Shown: positions 43,477 to 52,136, numbered from the stretch's first letter. The stretch: DNA of 64,000 nt from Leifsonia aquatica H1aii (GCF_000633535.1 NZ_AYMR01000014.1:1-64000), one strand, 5' to 3'. The notes: generated by a model from the letters alone, not told the origin. Made by a program: numbers and translations.

Positions 43477-43518
43477 GCTGGTGCTGGTGCTGGTGCTGGT
43501 GCTGGTGCTGGTGCTGGG
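43477..43518. repeat. Hexanucleotide simple-sequence repeat (GCTGGT)n
   Basis: Six perfect GCTGGT units plus a seventh GCTGGG, 42 bp, in the 140-bp gap between the ATPase and binding-protein genes of the importer. On the transcribed strand it reads (ACCAGC)n. Two GCTGTGGGTGCG-like units lie beside it (43428-43455). It is not in any plausible coding frame of the operon. Confidence 0.8.
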
Positions 43519-43534
43519 GTGCCGGGTGGGCCGA

Positions 43535-44392
43535 TCAGACCAGAGAGGCCTCGGCCACGGGCATTCGCCGGCCTGCTGGTGCGCCGTGGGCATTGCCGTG
43601 CAGGTCGATCCCCAGCCCGTCGAGCAGGTCCGCCCGGAGGTCGGCGAGCTCCACCGAGCCGCGGTCGCGCGGCCGGGCGCCGGGAACGGTCGTGACGCTG
43701 CGGATCGTGGCGCCGGCGCGCCCCTCCTCGCTGCCGAGCAGGATGATGCGGTCGGCCAGCTGGAGGGCCTCGTCCACGTCGTGGGTGACGAGGAGGATGG
43801 TCGTGGGCGCCGCGGCGTGCACGTCGACCAGCAGGTCCTGCATCTTGAGGCGCGTCAGGGCGTCCAAGGCGCCGAACGGCTCGTCGAGCAGGAGGACGCC
43901 GGGATTGCGGGCCAGGGCACGGGCGAGGGAAGCGCGCTGGGCCATTCCGCCGGAGACCTCGCGCGGTCGAAGCCCGGCCGAGGACGAGAGCCCGACGAGG
44001 TCGAGCAGGCGGGCGACGCGTTCGCGTCCGGCGGCTCGGTCCAGCCCTCGGGCGAGACCGAGGGCGACGTTGTCGGCCAGCGACCGCCACGGCAGGAGCC
44101 GCGGCTCCTGGAACCCGACGGCGCAGCGCGGGTCGACGCCCACGACCGGCGAACCGTCGATCAGAGCGGATCCCGCTGTGGGTGTGTCGAGACCGCCGGC
44201 GATGCGCAGCAGCGTGGACTTGCCGCACCCGCTCGCACCGAGGATCGCGACGACCTCGCCCGCGGCCACGCGCAGCGAGACGTCCCTCAGCACGGGGCGC
44301 ACCTCGGTCGCGGCGCCGCGGCGCTTCGGGGACGCGAAGGCGCGCCCGACCCCGGCGAACTCGACGGGGAAGGCGGACGATTCCTCTGACAT
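43535..44392 (-). CDS. ABC transporter ATP-binding protein (SsuB type)
   Basis: 285 residues. Walker A GASGCGKST (about 53-61), Q-loop AVGFQEPRLLPWRSL, signature VSGGMAQRASLARAL, Walker B LLLDEPFGALD and the H-loop VTHDVDEAL are all intact, so it is an active ATPase. First gene of the importer operon. It is 77 nt downstream of xthA on the same strand. Confidence 0.94.
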   Translation of the reverse strand: MSEESSAFPVEFAGVGRAFASPKRRGAATEVRPVLRDVSLRVAAGEVVAILGASGCGKSTLLRIAGGLDTPTAGSALIDGSPVVGVDPRCAVGFQEPRLLPWRSLADNVALGLARGLDRAAGRERVARLLDLVGLSSSAGLRPREVSGGMAQRASLARALARNPGVLLLDEPFGALDALTRLKMQDLLVDVHAAAPTTILLVTHDVDEALQLADRIILLGSEEGRAGATIRSVTTVPGARPRDRGSVELADLRADLLDGLGIDLHGNAHGAPAGRRMPVAEASLV

Positions 44393-44469
44393 GGTGCTCC
44401 GACGCTACCGAAGCACCCGTCCGCGCGCCCGGGCGACGAAACCTGGCGTAACGAAAGCTTGCCTCGGCG

Positions 44470-45318
44470 TCAGCCGAAGATCATCGGCCGGTCCTCGTCG
44501 TCCTCGTCCGCGAGCGGCTCGGTCAGTTCGACCAGGACGGGCACGTGATCGCTCGGAGCGTCGCCCTTGCGCTCGTCGCGGTGGATGGAGGCGGAAGCGA
44601 CCCGGTCGGCGAACGCCTCGGAGCCGAGGATGAAGTCGATCCGCAGCCCCTCGTTGCGCGGGAACCGCAGCTGCTTGTAGTCCCAGTAGGTGTACCCCTC
44701 GGGCACCAGCGGACGCACCACGTCCGTCAGTCCCGCGGTCTCGAACGCGGAGAACGCCGTGCGCTCCGGCGGTGAGATGTGCGTCGAGACGCCCGGGATC
44801 AGGCTCGGGTCGCCGACATCGGAGTCGAGCGGGGCCACGTTCCAGTCGCCCATCAGGGCGAGCGGGAGGTGCGGGTTCTCGGCGAGCCAACGGCGGGTGT
44901 CCTCCGCGAGGGCGGCCAGCCAGTCGAGCTTGTAGTCGTAGTGCGGGTCGCCCAGCGCCCGACCGTTCGGCACGTACAGGCTCCAGACGCGCACACCGTC
45001 GACGGTGGCGCCGATCGCGCGCGCCTCCTTCGGCAGGTCCGGCCCCTCGTGGCCCTTGAGGAATCCGGGCATGTCGGGGAAGCCGATCTGCACGTCCTCG
45101 ATCGGGAGGCGGCTGGCGATCGCGACGCCGTTCCACTGGTTGAGGCCGTGCAGCACGACCTCGTAGCCGGCCTCTTCGAACGGGCCGTACGGGAACTGCT
45201 CCGGCTTGCACTTGATCTCCTGCATGGCCAGGACATCAACGTCTTCCCTGACCAGCCAATCCACCACTCGGCCGACTCGGGTGCGGATGGAGTTGACGTT
45301 CCAGGTGGCGACACGCAT
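44470..45318 (-). CDS. xthA: Exodeoxyribonuclease III / AP endonuclease
   Basis: 282 residues. The exonuclease-endonuclease-phosphatase motifs are WNVNSIRTR, LAMQEIKCK (catalytic Glu), YVPNGRALGDPHYDYK, MGDWNVAP, RIDFILGS and SDHVPV. It repairs abasic sites. The ATG is leaderless (TACGAT 6 nt upstream). Divergent from pyrE across 42 bp. Confidence 0.95.
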   Translation of the reverse strand: MRVATWNVNSIRTRVGRVVDWLVREDVDVLAMQEIKCKPEQFPYGPFEEAGYEVVLHGLNQWNGVAIASRLPIEDVQIGFPDMPGFLKGHEGPDLPKEARAIGATVDGVRVWSLYVPNGRALGDPHYDYKLDWLAALAEDTRRWLAENPHLPLALMGDWNVAPLDSDVGDPSLIPGVSTHISPPERTAFSAFETAGLTDVVRPLVPEGYTYWDYKQLRFPRNEGLRIDFILGSEAFADRVASASIHRDERKGDAPSDHVPVLVELTEPLADEDDEDRPMIFG

Positions 45319-45324
45319 GCACCG

Positions 45325-45330
45325 ATCGTA
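45325..45330 (-). promoter_or_regulatory. -10 box, leaderless start of xthA
   Basis: TACGAT on the minus strand, 6 nt before the ATG at 45318. Confidence 0.5.
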
Positions 45331-45348
45331 TCGGGGCCCCTGCCCCCA

Positions 45349-45354
45349 TAGAAT
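45349..45354 (+). promoter_or_regulatory. -10 box, leaderless start of pyrE
   Basis: TAGAAT, 6 nt before the GTG at 45361. The two -10 boxes of this divergent pair are only 18 bp apart, so polymerases compete. Confidence 0.55.
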
Positions 45355-45360
45355 CGGGAC

Positions 45361-45909
45361 GTGACCGACGCACGACAGCAGCTCATCGACTACATCTCGG
45401 CCGAGGCCGTCTTCCACGGCGACTTCACGCTCACCAGCGGGAAGAAGGCCACCTACTACGTCGACCTGCGCAAGGTGAGCCTCGATCACCGGGTCGCCCC
45501 GCTGATCGGGCAGGTCATGCTCGACCTCATCGCCGACATCCCGGACGTCTCGGCCGTCGGCGGGATGACCATGGGCGCCGACCCGGTCGCCGCCGCCATC
45601 CTGCACCAGGGCGCGGCCCGCGGCGCCGGCTACGACGCGTTCGTCGTGCGCAAGGAGCCGAAGGACCACGGTCGTGGCAAGCAGGTGGAAGGCCCCGATC
45701 TCGCGGGCAAGCGTGTGATCGTGCTCGAGGACACGTCGACCACGGGCGGGTCGCCGCTCAAGGCCGTCGAGGCCCTGAAGAAGGTGGGCGCCGAGATCGC
45801 GGCCGTGGCGGTCGTCGTCGACCGCGACACCGGCGCGCGCGAGGTCATCGAGGCCGCCGGCTACCCCTACTTCGCCGCCATCGGTCTGAAGGACCTGGGG
45901 CTGTCCTAG
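45361..45909 (+). CDS. pyrE: Orotate phosphoribosyltransferase
   Basis: 182 residues. It converts orotate and PRPP to OMP in pyrimidine synthesis. Early motifs are FTLTSGKKATYYVDLRKVSL and the VGGMTMGADPVAAA loop. The PRPP loop is VIVLEDTSTTGGSPLKAVEAL. Length is usual for the family. The stop overlaps the GTG of the next gene by one base, coupling it to the septum-formation protein. Confidence 0.95.
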   Translation: MTDARQQLIDYISAEAVFHGDFTLTSGKKATYYVDLRKVSLDHRVAPLIGQVMLDLIADIPDVSAVGGMTMGADPVAAAILHQGAARGAGYDAFVVRKEPKDHGRGKQVEGPDLAGKRVIVLEDTSTTGGSPLKAVEALKKVGAEIAAVAVVVDRDTGAREVIEAAGYPYFAAIGLKDLGLS

Positions 45910-48671
45910 TGGCAGACCACCGCGACCCGGGAGCGGGCGACGGCGACGCGGACGCGTCGCCCGGCCCCGCTGCGCCCGGATCGGGGGATGCCGAGCCCGA
46001 GTTCGGCAGCAGCGAGTGGCTGTTCCGGGAGCTCGGCGGCCGGTATGGGGACACGGCGGACGACGGGACGCACGACGCTGACGGCGACGACGCTGACGGC
46101 GATCCGGCCACAACCGACGCGCATTCCGGTGCGATCGGTGCGTCGTTCGTGCCCGCCGAATCCGCGGCCGACCCGGCCGCCGCTCCGGACGACGCCCCTG
46201 CCTCGGGAGCAGCGTCGTTCATCTGGAACCTGACGCCCAGCACCGACGGCGATCCCCTGGTCGGCGGCACCCCGTCGAAGCTCGTGGAGGCCGAACCCGT
46301 CGCCGAGGAGCCTCCGGTCGGCGACGCGCCGACAGTCGCCCTGCCGATCCCCGCTGCCCCGACCGCCGCTGCGCCGACCGCCGCTGCGCCGACCGCCGCT
46401 GCGCCGACCGCCGCTGCGCCGACCGCCGCTGCGCCTCCCGCAGCGGTGCCTCCCGTCGAGCCCGCCCCGGCGTCGGCCCCGTCGGCGTCCGAGGCCGGTA
46501 CGCCGGAGCCGCCCCTGTTCACGACGCCTGCCGCACCGGTGATCCCGGTGCTGCCGGAGCCGCCGGTCGTGGCCCCGTCGACGTCCATTCCCCCGGCTGC
46601 CGCGCCCGCGTCCGCGTCCGCCGCGCCGCTCGCGCCGGAGCCAGTCGCGGCCGAGCCGATGCCACCGAGCACGCCCGCAGCCGAACCGCCCAGCTTCCTG
46701 GCCTCCCTCCGTATGCCGCGGCCACCGGAGTGGGAGGAGCCGGCGGCGCCGGTCGAGGCGGCCCCCCGCCAGCCGTCGCCGTTCGCCTCGCCCGCGCAGC
46801 CTCCCGCGGCCGGGCCCGACGCAGCCGCCGGAGCGGACGCGTCCGTCCCGGACGAGCCGCAGAGCCACGGCCTCGCCGCTCTGCTCGGCTACGGGTCCGC
46901 CCCGTCGGACGCTCCGGCGTCGCGCTCCGTGATCGGCGACACGACGGGCATCATCCCGATCCTTCCCGGCTCGCTGACGCCCCCGCCGCCGCTTCCGACG
47001 CCGCTTCCCGCCGCGACCGAGCTCCCCGGCGCGACGGAGGTCCCCGCCGCGACGGAGGTGCCGGTCGCCCCCGCCGCCACCACGCCTCTGACCGCCGTGC
47101 CGTCGACATCCTCGGTCCCGCCGGTGATGCCGGCCGGCGACACCGTGCCTCCGGTGACCCCGCCGCCGCTGGTGCCACCGGCGTTCGCCGCGCCGCCGTC
47201 GCCGGCCGAGCCGGTGCTGCCGCCGCCGCATCCGTCCGAGCTCTTCGAGCCGACCCCGGATCCGGCAGGGGTTCCCACGACGAAACTCGACACCGCCGAG
47301 ATGGCGGCGCTGCTCGCCGCCCGCGCGGGAGACCCGGACCCGCTCGTCCCGCCGCCCGCGGTCGCGCCACCGGCCGGGTTCGAGGTGCCCGCCCAGGCGG
47401 ACGCGACGACAGCGATCTCCGGCCTCCCGACCCGAGCCGAGTCGCTTGCCGCCGAGTCGCTTGCCGCCGAGTCGCTCGCCGCCGAGTCGCTCGTCACCGA
47501 GCCCTCCGCCACACCGGCCGTGCCCGACGACGCCGAGCACGCTGACGCCGAGCACGCTGACGCCGAGCCTGACGACGGACTCGCCGTGCTCTTCGGCGAC
47601 GTCGCCGACGTGTCCGAGGACGAGCCCCACGGTGACGAAGCTGCAGCCGACGAACCTGCAGGCGATAAACCTGCAGCCGACGAACCTGCAGCCGATGAAC
47701 CTGCAGACGACGAACCTGCAGACTACGACCCTGCTGCCCACGGAACTTCCCACGAGCCCGAAGCCGAGCCTGTCCATCCCGCGGACGCCATCCTCTTCCC
47801 GGGCTTGGCCGGCACGGAGGCCAGCGCGGCCATGGAGGGCCCGCAGTTCACGATGCCGTTCAGCGGGCCGCTGACCGTTCCGGAGGAGACGCTGCCGGCG
47901 CCCGTGTTCGCCGCCGATCCGACCGTGGCGATCCCGTCGGCCGCCACCCCGCCGATCGCACCCCCGCCGGTGGTGCCCCCGGTCGTTCCACTCACCGGCG
48001 CGCCCGTGACGCCGGGCACGGCGGGAGGCGACTCTGGTGCCGGAACCACGCCGCCGTCCCGGCCGCGCGGCAGTGGCAACAACCGCATCCTCTTCATCGT
48101 CGCCGGCGCCCTGGCGGTGATCCTCGTTCTGATCGGCCTATTCGCTCTCGGGACGCGCCTGCCGGCGCTCTTCGGTGCGGCCGCTTCTGCTCCGAAGACG
48201 TCGCACGGAGCGTCCGCCTCCCCGAGCCCCACTCCGACTCCGACCCCGACGCCCACGGTCACGCCGAAGCCCGCCGCCGCGGCCCCGGCGGGAGCGGCGG
48301 CCTGGGACGCGCTGGGCGGCGGCGAGTGCATCGACCCGTACACCACGCCCTGGGCCGAGTCGTTCACGGTGGTCGACTGTGCTGCGCCTCATGCCGCGCA
48401 GATGGTCTACACCGGTATCCTGAACCCCGACATCGCTGCGGCGTACCCGGGCGCGGACGCGTTGGCCCAGCAGATCACCGGCCTCTGCACCGCGCCGGGG
48501 GTCATTGATCTGAACGCGGCAGCGGTGTACACCGGCCTGCAGGTGCAGGGGACCTTCCCCGCCACGGAGGAGCAGTGGAAGGACGGCCAGCGCTCCTATT
48601 ACTGTTTCGCGAACCGTTCGACCGGTGAGCCGTTGACGAGCTCGGTCGCTGGGCCCGGCCCGACCGGCTGA
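45909..48671 (+). CDS. Septum-formation-domain protein with giant disordered cytoplasmic region
   Basis: 920 residues. About 725 N-terminal residues are Pro/Ala/Asp/Glu-rich, without predicted fold, and hold several pentapeptide tandem repeats (APTAA, SLAAE, ADAEH, DEPAA types). One membrane helix (about 727-750) and a Thr-Pro stalk lead to an external domain with GGGECID, VVDCAAPHAAQMVYTG, LC, and YYCFANRS, whose Cys pattern matches Septum_form proteins. The GTG overlaps the pyrE stop. Role in division or envelope growth is inferred from the domain name only. The repeats are all 15 bp, so copy-number change keeps the frame. Confidence 0.85.
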   Translation: MADHRDPGAGDGDADASPGPAAPGSGDAEPEFGSSEWLFRELGGRYGDTADDGTHDADGDDADGDPATTDAHSGAIGASFVPAESAADPAAAPDDAPASGAASFIWNLTPSTDGDPLVGGTPSKLVEAEPVAEEPPVGDAPTVALPIPAAPTAAAPTAAAPTAAAPTAAAPTAAAPPAAVPPVEPAPASAPSASEAGTPEPPLFTTPAAPVIPVLPEPPVVAPSTSIPPAAAPASASAAPLAPEPVAAEPMPPSTPAAEPPSFLASLRMPRPPEWEEPAAPVEAAPRQPSPFASPAQPPAAGPDAAAGADASVPDEPQSHGLAALLGYGSAPSDAPASRSVIGDTTGIIPILPGSLTPPPPLPTPLPAATELPGATEVPAATEVPVAPAATTPLTAVPSTSSVPPVMPAGDTVPPVTPPPLVPPAFAAPPSPAEPVLPPPHPSELFEPTPDPAGVPTTKLDTAEMAALLAARAGDPDPLVPPPAVAPPAGFEVPAQADATTAISGLPTRAESLAAESLAAESLAAESLVTEPSATPAVPDDAEHADAEHADAEPDDGLAVLFGDVADVSEDEPHGDEAAADEPAGDKPAADEPAADEPADDEPADYDPAAHGTSHEPEAEPVHPADAILFPGLAGTEASAAMEGPQFTMPFSGPLTVPEETLPAPVFAADPTVAIPSAATPPIAPPPVVPPVVPLTGAPVTPGTAGGDSGAGTTPPSRPRGSGNNRILFIVAGALAVILVLIGLFALGTRLPALFGAAASAPKTSHGASASPSPTPTPTPTPTVTPKPAAAAPAGAAAWDALGGGECIDPYTTPWAESFTVVDCAAPHAAQMVYTGILNPDIAAAYPGADALAQQITGLCTAPGVIDLNAAAVYTGLQVQGTFPATEEQWKDGQRSYYCFANRSTGEPLTSSVAGPGPTG
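46361..46435 (+). repeat. Five perfect 15-bp repeats inside the septum-domain gene
   Basis: GACCGCCGCTGCGCC five times head to tail, encoding (PTAAA). The perfect DNA identity indicates recent expansion. Confidence 0.9.
47435..47725 (+). repeat. Further 15-bp coding repeats in the septum-domain gene
   Basis: Three families follow: GCCGAGTCGCTTGCC-type (about 47436-47495, encoding AESLA), GACGCCGAGCACGCT-type (about 47530-47565, DAEHA) and CCTGCAGCCGACGAA-type (about 47640-47720, PAADE). All are multiples of three. Confidence 0.8.
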
Positions 48672-48709
48672 GTCTCGACCGGCTGAGTCAGGCCCGGCTG
48701 AGTCAGGCC
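48665..48709. repeat. Three 15-bp repeats over the end of the septum-domain gene
   Basis: CGGCTGAGTCTCGAC followed by two identical CGGCTGAGTCAGGCC. The first contains the TGA stop (48669-48671) of the upstream gene. It seems the stop codon region itself has been duplicated. Confidence 0.75.
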
Positions 48710-48728
48710 AGGCCGTGTCGCAGCCGGC

Positions 48729-49529
48729 TCAGAGGTCGGACTCGACGGGTTCGGCCGCGAGCAGTTCGGTGACGCCGCTGAGGATCTCGTCCGGCCGGAA
48801 CGGGTAGCGATCGATCTCGGTCTGATCGCTGATCCCGGTGAGCACCAGGATGGTGTGCAAGCCCGCCTCGATGCCCGCGACGACATCCGTGTCCATCCGG
48901 TCACCGATCATCGCGGTGTTCTCGGAGTGCGCGCCGATGCGGTTGAGGGCGGAGCGGAACATCATCGGGTTCGGCTTGCCGACGACATAGGGCTCCATGC
49001 CGCCCGTCGCCTTGGTGATCATCGCGGTGACGGCGCCGGTCGCGGGGAGGGGCCCCTCGGCGCTCGGGCCCGTCGCGTCGGGGTTGGTCGAGATGAACCG
49101 GGCGCCCGCGCCGATCAGGCGAACGGCCTTGGTGATCGCGTCGAACGAATAGCTGCGGGTCTCGCCCACCACGACGTAATCGGGATTGGTGTCGGTCATG
49201 ATGAAGCCGGCCTCATGGAGCGCAGTGGTCAGACCGGCCTCGCCGATGACGTAGGCGCTGCCGCCGGGCTTCTGCGACTTGAGGAAGTCCGCGGTGGCCA
49301 GAGCGGAGGTCCAGATCGACTCCTCCGGGACGTCGAGGCCCGAGGCGCGGAGTCGCGCGGCGAGGTCGCGGGGGGTGTAGATGGAGTTGTTGGTCAGCAC
49401 CAGGAAGGGGGTGCCGTTGTCGCGCCACTGCTGGATGAGCTCCGCGGCGCCGGGCAGCGCCTGGTTCTCATGGACGAGCACGCCGTCCATGTCGGTGAGC
49501 CAGCATTCGATCTCGTCGCGTCGCGCCAC
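48729..49529 (-). CDS. HAD-IIA family hydrolase (NagD-like)
   Basis: 266 residues. Motif I is WLTDMDGVLVHE (nucleophile Asp), motif II is LTNNS, the cap follows about 60-170, and motif III/IV is VVGKPNPMMFRSAL...MIGDRMDTDVVAG. It is a phosphatase for a sugar or nucleotide phosphate. GTG at 49529 has an AAAGGGG ribosome binding site; an upstream start codon lacks one. Convergent with the septum-domain gene. Confidence 0.93.
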   Translation of the reverse strand: MARRDEIECWLTDMDGVLVHENQALPGAAELIQQWRDNGTPFLVLTNNSIYTPRDLAARLRASGLDVPEESIWTSALATADFLKSQKPGGSAYVIGEAGLTTALHEAGFIMTDTNPDYVVVGETRSYSFDAITKAVRLIGAGARFISTNPDATGPSAEGPLPATGAVTAMITKATGGMEPYVVGKPNPMMFRSALNRIGAHSENTAMIGDRMDTDVVAGIEAGLHTILVLTGISDQTEIDRYPFRPDEILSGVTELLAAEPVESDL

Positions 49530-49577
49530 GCAAACCCCTTTCGATGGACCGGACGCCACCAGCTTAGAGGGCGGGAG

Positions 49578-49622
49578 CCCTGCGGCGGGCGGGCATTCAG
49601 CCTGTTCATGCCCGCCGCAGGG
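49578..49622 (-). terminator. Hairpin terminator of the SHOCT gene
   Basis: A 13-bp perfect stem CCCTGCGGCGGGC with its complement around a 19-nt loop, 19 nt beyond the stop at 49641 on the minus strand. Confidence 0.6.
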
Positions 49623-49640
49623 GTGCGTCGCACGGACCGG

Positions 49641-50021
49641 TCAGGCCAGAGCCTTCGCCTTCAACGCCTCGAACTCGGCGGGGGTGATGGCCCCGCTGTC
49701 GAGCAGACCCTTGGCTCGCGCGATTTCATCGACCGGGCTGGACAGGGCGACCGAGCGGATGTAGGAGTCGGTCTGCTCCTGTGCCGCCTTGGCGCTGACG
49801 GCCCCGCGTTCGGCCATGCCGCGCCCGCGGGCGATCAGATACACCAGCACGGTCAGGAACGGCAGGAAGACGAGGAAGAGCACCCAGAGCGCCTTCCACC
49901 ACCCGTTCAGTTTGTGGTCGCGGAAGAGATCACCGATCACGGCGAACAGGGCGAAGAGGTACGAGATGAACGCGAAGGCCACGAAGATGAGCCAGATGAC
50001 GTTCCAGAGGTTGTTCCACAC
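49641..50021 (-). CDS. PLDc_N and SHOCT domain membrane protein
   Basis: 126 residues. Two N-terminal helices (about 8-30 and 42-65) with LNGWWKALWVLFLVFLPFLTVLVYLIARGRGM, the phospholipase-D N-terminal-type (cardiolipin synthase N-like) segment. A C-terminal SHOCT motif LSSPVDEIARAKGLLDSGAITPAEFEALKAKAL. SHOCT proteins often oligomerise and link to membrane stress, but the role is undefined. AAAGGCAG ribosome binding site upstream. Confidence 0.88.
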   Translation of the reverse strand: MWNNLWNVIWLIFVAFAFISYLFALFAVIGDLFRDHKLNGWWKALWVLFLVFLPFLTVLVYLIARGRGMAERGAVSAKAAQEQTDSYIRSVALSSPVDEIARAKGLLDSGAITPAEFEALKAKALA

Positions 50022-50128
50022 GGTGCGGGTACTGCCTTTCGGGTGAGAGACGGGGTCGTGCCGACAGTAGCGTCCCCCGGCGGTCGTGGTACGCGTTGTT
50101 ACGGTTCGTCACCCTCCTCTCGCGCGGC

Positions 50129-50134
50129 TACGCT
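50129..50134 (+). promoter_or_regulatory. -10 box, leaderless start of the methyltransferase gene
   Basis: TACGCT, 6 nt before the GTG at 50141. Confidence 0.45.
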
Positions 50135-50140
50135 GGCGGG

Positions 50141-50770
50141 GTGGATCAGCCCGGACCGTCGCACGAGCTCAGCACGCATGGCGTGGGCCCCTGGCCGGGC
50201 GCCTGGCCCGAGGGCGGCCACTACGATCCCGAGCTGCTGCGTCACGGCGACACCCGCAACGTGATCGACCGCTACCGGTACTGGCGGATGGACGCGATCG
50301 TCGCCGATCTCGACGAGCACCGCCATCCGTTCCACGTCGCGATCGAGAACTGGCAGCACGACATGAACATCGGCTCCATCGTGCGCAGCGCCAACGCCTT
50401 CGCGGCCGACACCGTCCACATCATCGGCCGCCGGCGCTGGAACAAGCGCGGCGCGATGGTGACCGACCGCTACCAGCACGTCCGTCATCACGACGACGTG
50501 GAGGCGTTCGTCGCGTGGGCGAGGGAGGCCGGTCTCCCGATCATCGCGATCGACAACGTGCCGGGCTCCGTGCTGATCGAGACGTTCGCCCTCCCGCGCG
50601 AGTGCGTGCTGCTGTTCGGGCAGGAGGGCCCGGGACTCTCGCAGCCGGCGATCGACGCGGCCGATGCCGTGGTCGAGATCTCGCAGTTCGGCTCCACCCG
50701 CTCGATCAACGCGTCGGCGGCCGCCGCGGTCGCCATGCACGCCTGGATCCTGCAGCACGTCCCCTTCTGA
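50141..50770 (+). CDS. SpoU/TrmH family RNA 2'-O-methyltransferase
   Basis: 209 residues of SPOUT fold. The three family motifs are NWQHDMNIGSIVRSANAF, LLFGQEGPGLS and ISQFGSTRSINASAAAAVAMH. The target, tRNA Gm18 or rRNA, cannot be decided. GTG at 50141 is chosen because a TACGCT box lies 6 nt upstream. Confidence 0.93.
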   Translation: MDQPGPSHELSTHGVGPWPGAWPEGGHYDPELLRHGDTRNVIDRYRYWRMDAIVADLDEHRHPFHVAIENWQHDMNIGSIVRSANAFAADTVHIIGRRRWNKRGAMVTDRYQHVRHHDDVEAFVAWAREAGLPIIAIDNVPGSVLIETFALPRECVLLFGQEGPGLSQPAIDAADAVVEISQFGSTRSINASAAAAVAMHAWILQHVPF

Positions 50771-50775
50771 CCCCG

Positions 50776-50839
50776 GCGCGATTTGGACCAAATGTCGCGA
50801 ATCGGTCGCTCTTTCACGCGATTCGGTCCAAATCTCGCG
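50776..50839. terminator. Long imperfect palindrome between convergent genes
   Basis: ATTTGGACC (50781-50789) pairs with GGTCCAAAT (50825-50833); flanking CGCG and inner AAT/ATT add pairs. Each arm is itself palindromic (ATTTGGACCAAAT). It probably terminates both the methyltransferase and the DUF3052 gene, or is an intergenic palindromic repeat. Confidence 0.55.
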
Positions 50840-50865
50840 GGGGCGGCGGCCGGGCGGGCGAGGGG

Positions 50866-51288
50866 TCAGCGGTTCTCGCGGCGCCAGACGATCTTGAGGC
50901 CGGACCAGTCGGTCGAGATCGCGGCCACCTTCACGTCGACCAGGCCGCGGTCGAGTGCGGCGTCGCGCAGGAGGTTCTCGTCGATGTCGCTCACGTGTCC
51001 GGCGGCCTTGCGCGGCCAGGCGGCCCACAGCATCCCGTCGGGCCGGATGCGTGCACCGACCGCGTCGAGCTCGGCGAGGTACTCCGCCGCCTCGCGGTAG
51101 AACGCGAGCACCAGCCCGGCCGGGCCGTCGTCGCCCGGATCGAGCCACTCGATCGGCGCGGGAGATCCGGGGCCGTCGAGGGGGATGCTCCAGCCGGCGT
51201 CCGCGTGCAGCAGCTGGGCGCGCATCCCGGGCTTCAACCCGAGCTTCTTCCACAGCGGCGTGCCGGAGTAGCCGGCCGGGGTGCTCAT
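50866..51288 (-). CDS. DUF3052 family protein
   Basis: 140 residues. It starts GYSGTPLWKKLGLKPGMRAQLLHA, then WAAWPRKAAGHVSDIDENLLRDAALDRGLVDVKVAAI and ends WSGLKIVWRR, all typical of DUF3052. Function unknown. The ATG overlaps the metallophosphoesterase stop (ATGA), so it is co-translated. Confidence 0.9.
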   Translation of the reverse strand: MSTPAGYSGTPLWKKLGLKPGMRAQLLHADAGWSIPLDGPGSPAPIEWLDPGDDGPAGLVLAFYREAAEYLAELDAVGARIRPDGMLWAAWPRKAAGHVSDIDENLLRDAALDRGLVDVKVAAISTDWSGLKIVWRRENR

Positions 51289-52130
51289 CCCTCGCCCTGC
51301 CACCCGGTGGTCTCGGCGATGCGCTCGACGTCCGTCGGGCTGAGCACGTAGACCAGGTCGCCGTCGTCTCCCGCCGGAGCCGTGACGAAGTGGGCGCGCA
51401 CGGGTTCGTCGTCGGGGAGGTCCACGAGCGCGAGTCCCGAACCACGCACGGCACGGTCGCCGGGCTCGGACCACAGCACGTCGACCGTGTTCGCGACGGC
51501 CGGGGCGACGATGAGCGGGATGTAGCCGGGGTCGGTCTCGGTCGCGAGCGCGTGGTGGTAGTGCCCGGCGAGGATCGCCCGCACGTCGCCTTCGCGGCAC
51601 GCCTCGAGCAGCGGTTCCGGGTCCACGAGCCGCAGGCTCTCGAAGAGCCCGGTCGTCGGAGGCGTCGGCGGATGGTGAAGCACGACGACGGTGCCGTGCT
51701 CGGCCGACTCCGACAGGATCTCGCGCAGCCGTTCCAGCTGCTCCGCCCCGATCGACCCGTAGCCGGCGCCGGGAACCGTGGAGTCGAGGGTGACGATCCG
51801 CAGCCCGCGCACCTCCACGACGGTCTCGCGCTCGCCGAGGACCTCCTCGAACGGTTCCGGGAGGTCGTGGTTGCCCATCGCGTACACGACCTGCGCCCCG
51901 CGCTCGGCCGCCCACGGCTCGACCAGCCCGGCGAGGATCCGGTACGACTCGGCCGACCCGTCCTCGGACAGGTCGCCGGAGACGACGACCGCATCCACCG
52001 TGCCCAGCGATGCCGCCCGTTCGAGCACCCGCTCGAGGGCGACGCGGGTGTCGACGAGCCCGTAGTGCAGGGTTCCGTCGCCGAAGAGGTGGGTGTCGCT
52101 GAGGTGCAGGATGCGGTGGGAGGCGGTCAC
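51285..52130 (-). CDS. Metallophosphoesterase (CpdA-like)
   Basis: 281 residues. The metal ligands are in LHLSDTHL, VVSGDLSEDG, AMGNHDLPEPF, VVLHHPP and AGHYHHAL, the order of class III cyclic-nucleotide phosphodiesterases. cAMP is a reasonable substrate; other phosphodiesters are possible. GTG, leaderless, with TAGGCT 6 nt upstream. Coupled with DUF3052. Confidence 0.92.
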   Translation of the reverse strand: MTASHRILHLSDTHLFGDGTLHYGLVDTRVALERVLERAASLGTVDAVVVSGDLSEDGSAESYRILAGLVEPWAAERGAQVVYAMGNHDLPEPFEEVLGERETVVEVRGLRIVTLDSTVPGAGYGSIGAEQLERLREILSESAEHGTVVVLHHPPTPPTTGLFESLRLVDPEPLLEACREGDVRAILAGHYHHALATETDPGYIPLIVAPAVANTVDVLWSEPGDRAVRGSGLALVDLPDDEPVRAHFVTAPAGDDGDLVYVLSPTDVERIAETTGWQGEG

Positions 52131-52136
52131 GCGCCG

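Noticed and set aside
46361-46435. CRISPR-like direct repeats
   Set aside because: The repeats are 15 bp, contiguous without spacers and in frame within a long coding gene.
46361-47720. Phase variation by coding repeats in the septum-domain gene
   Set aside because: Unit length is 15 bp, so copy-number changes keep the frame; only protein length would vary.
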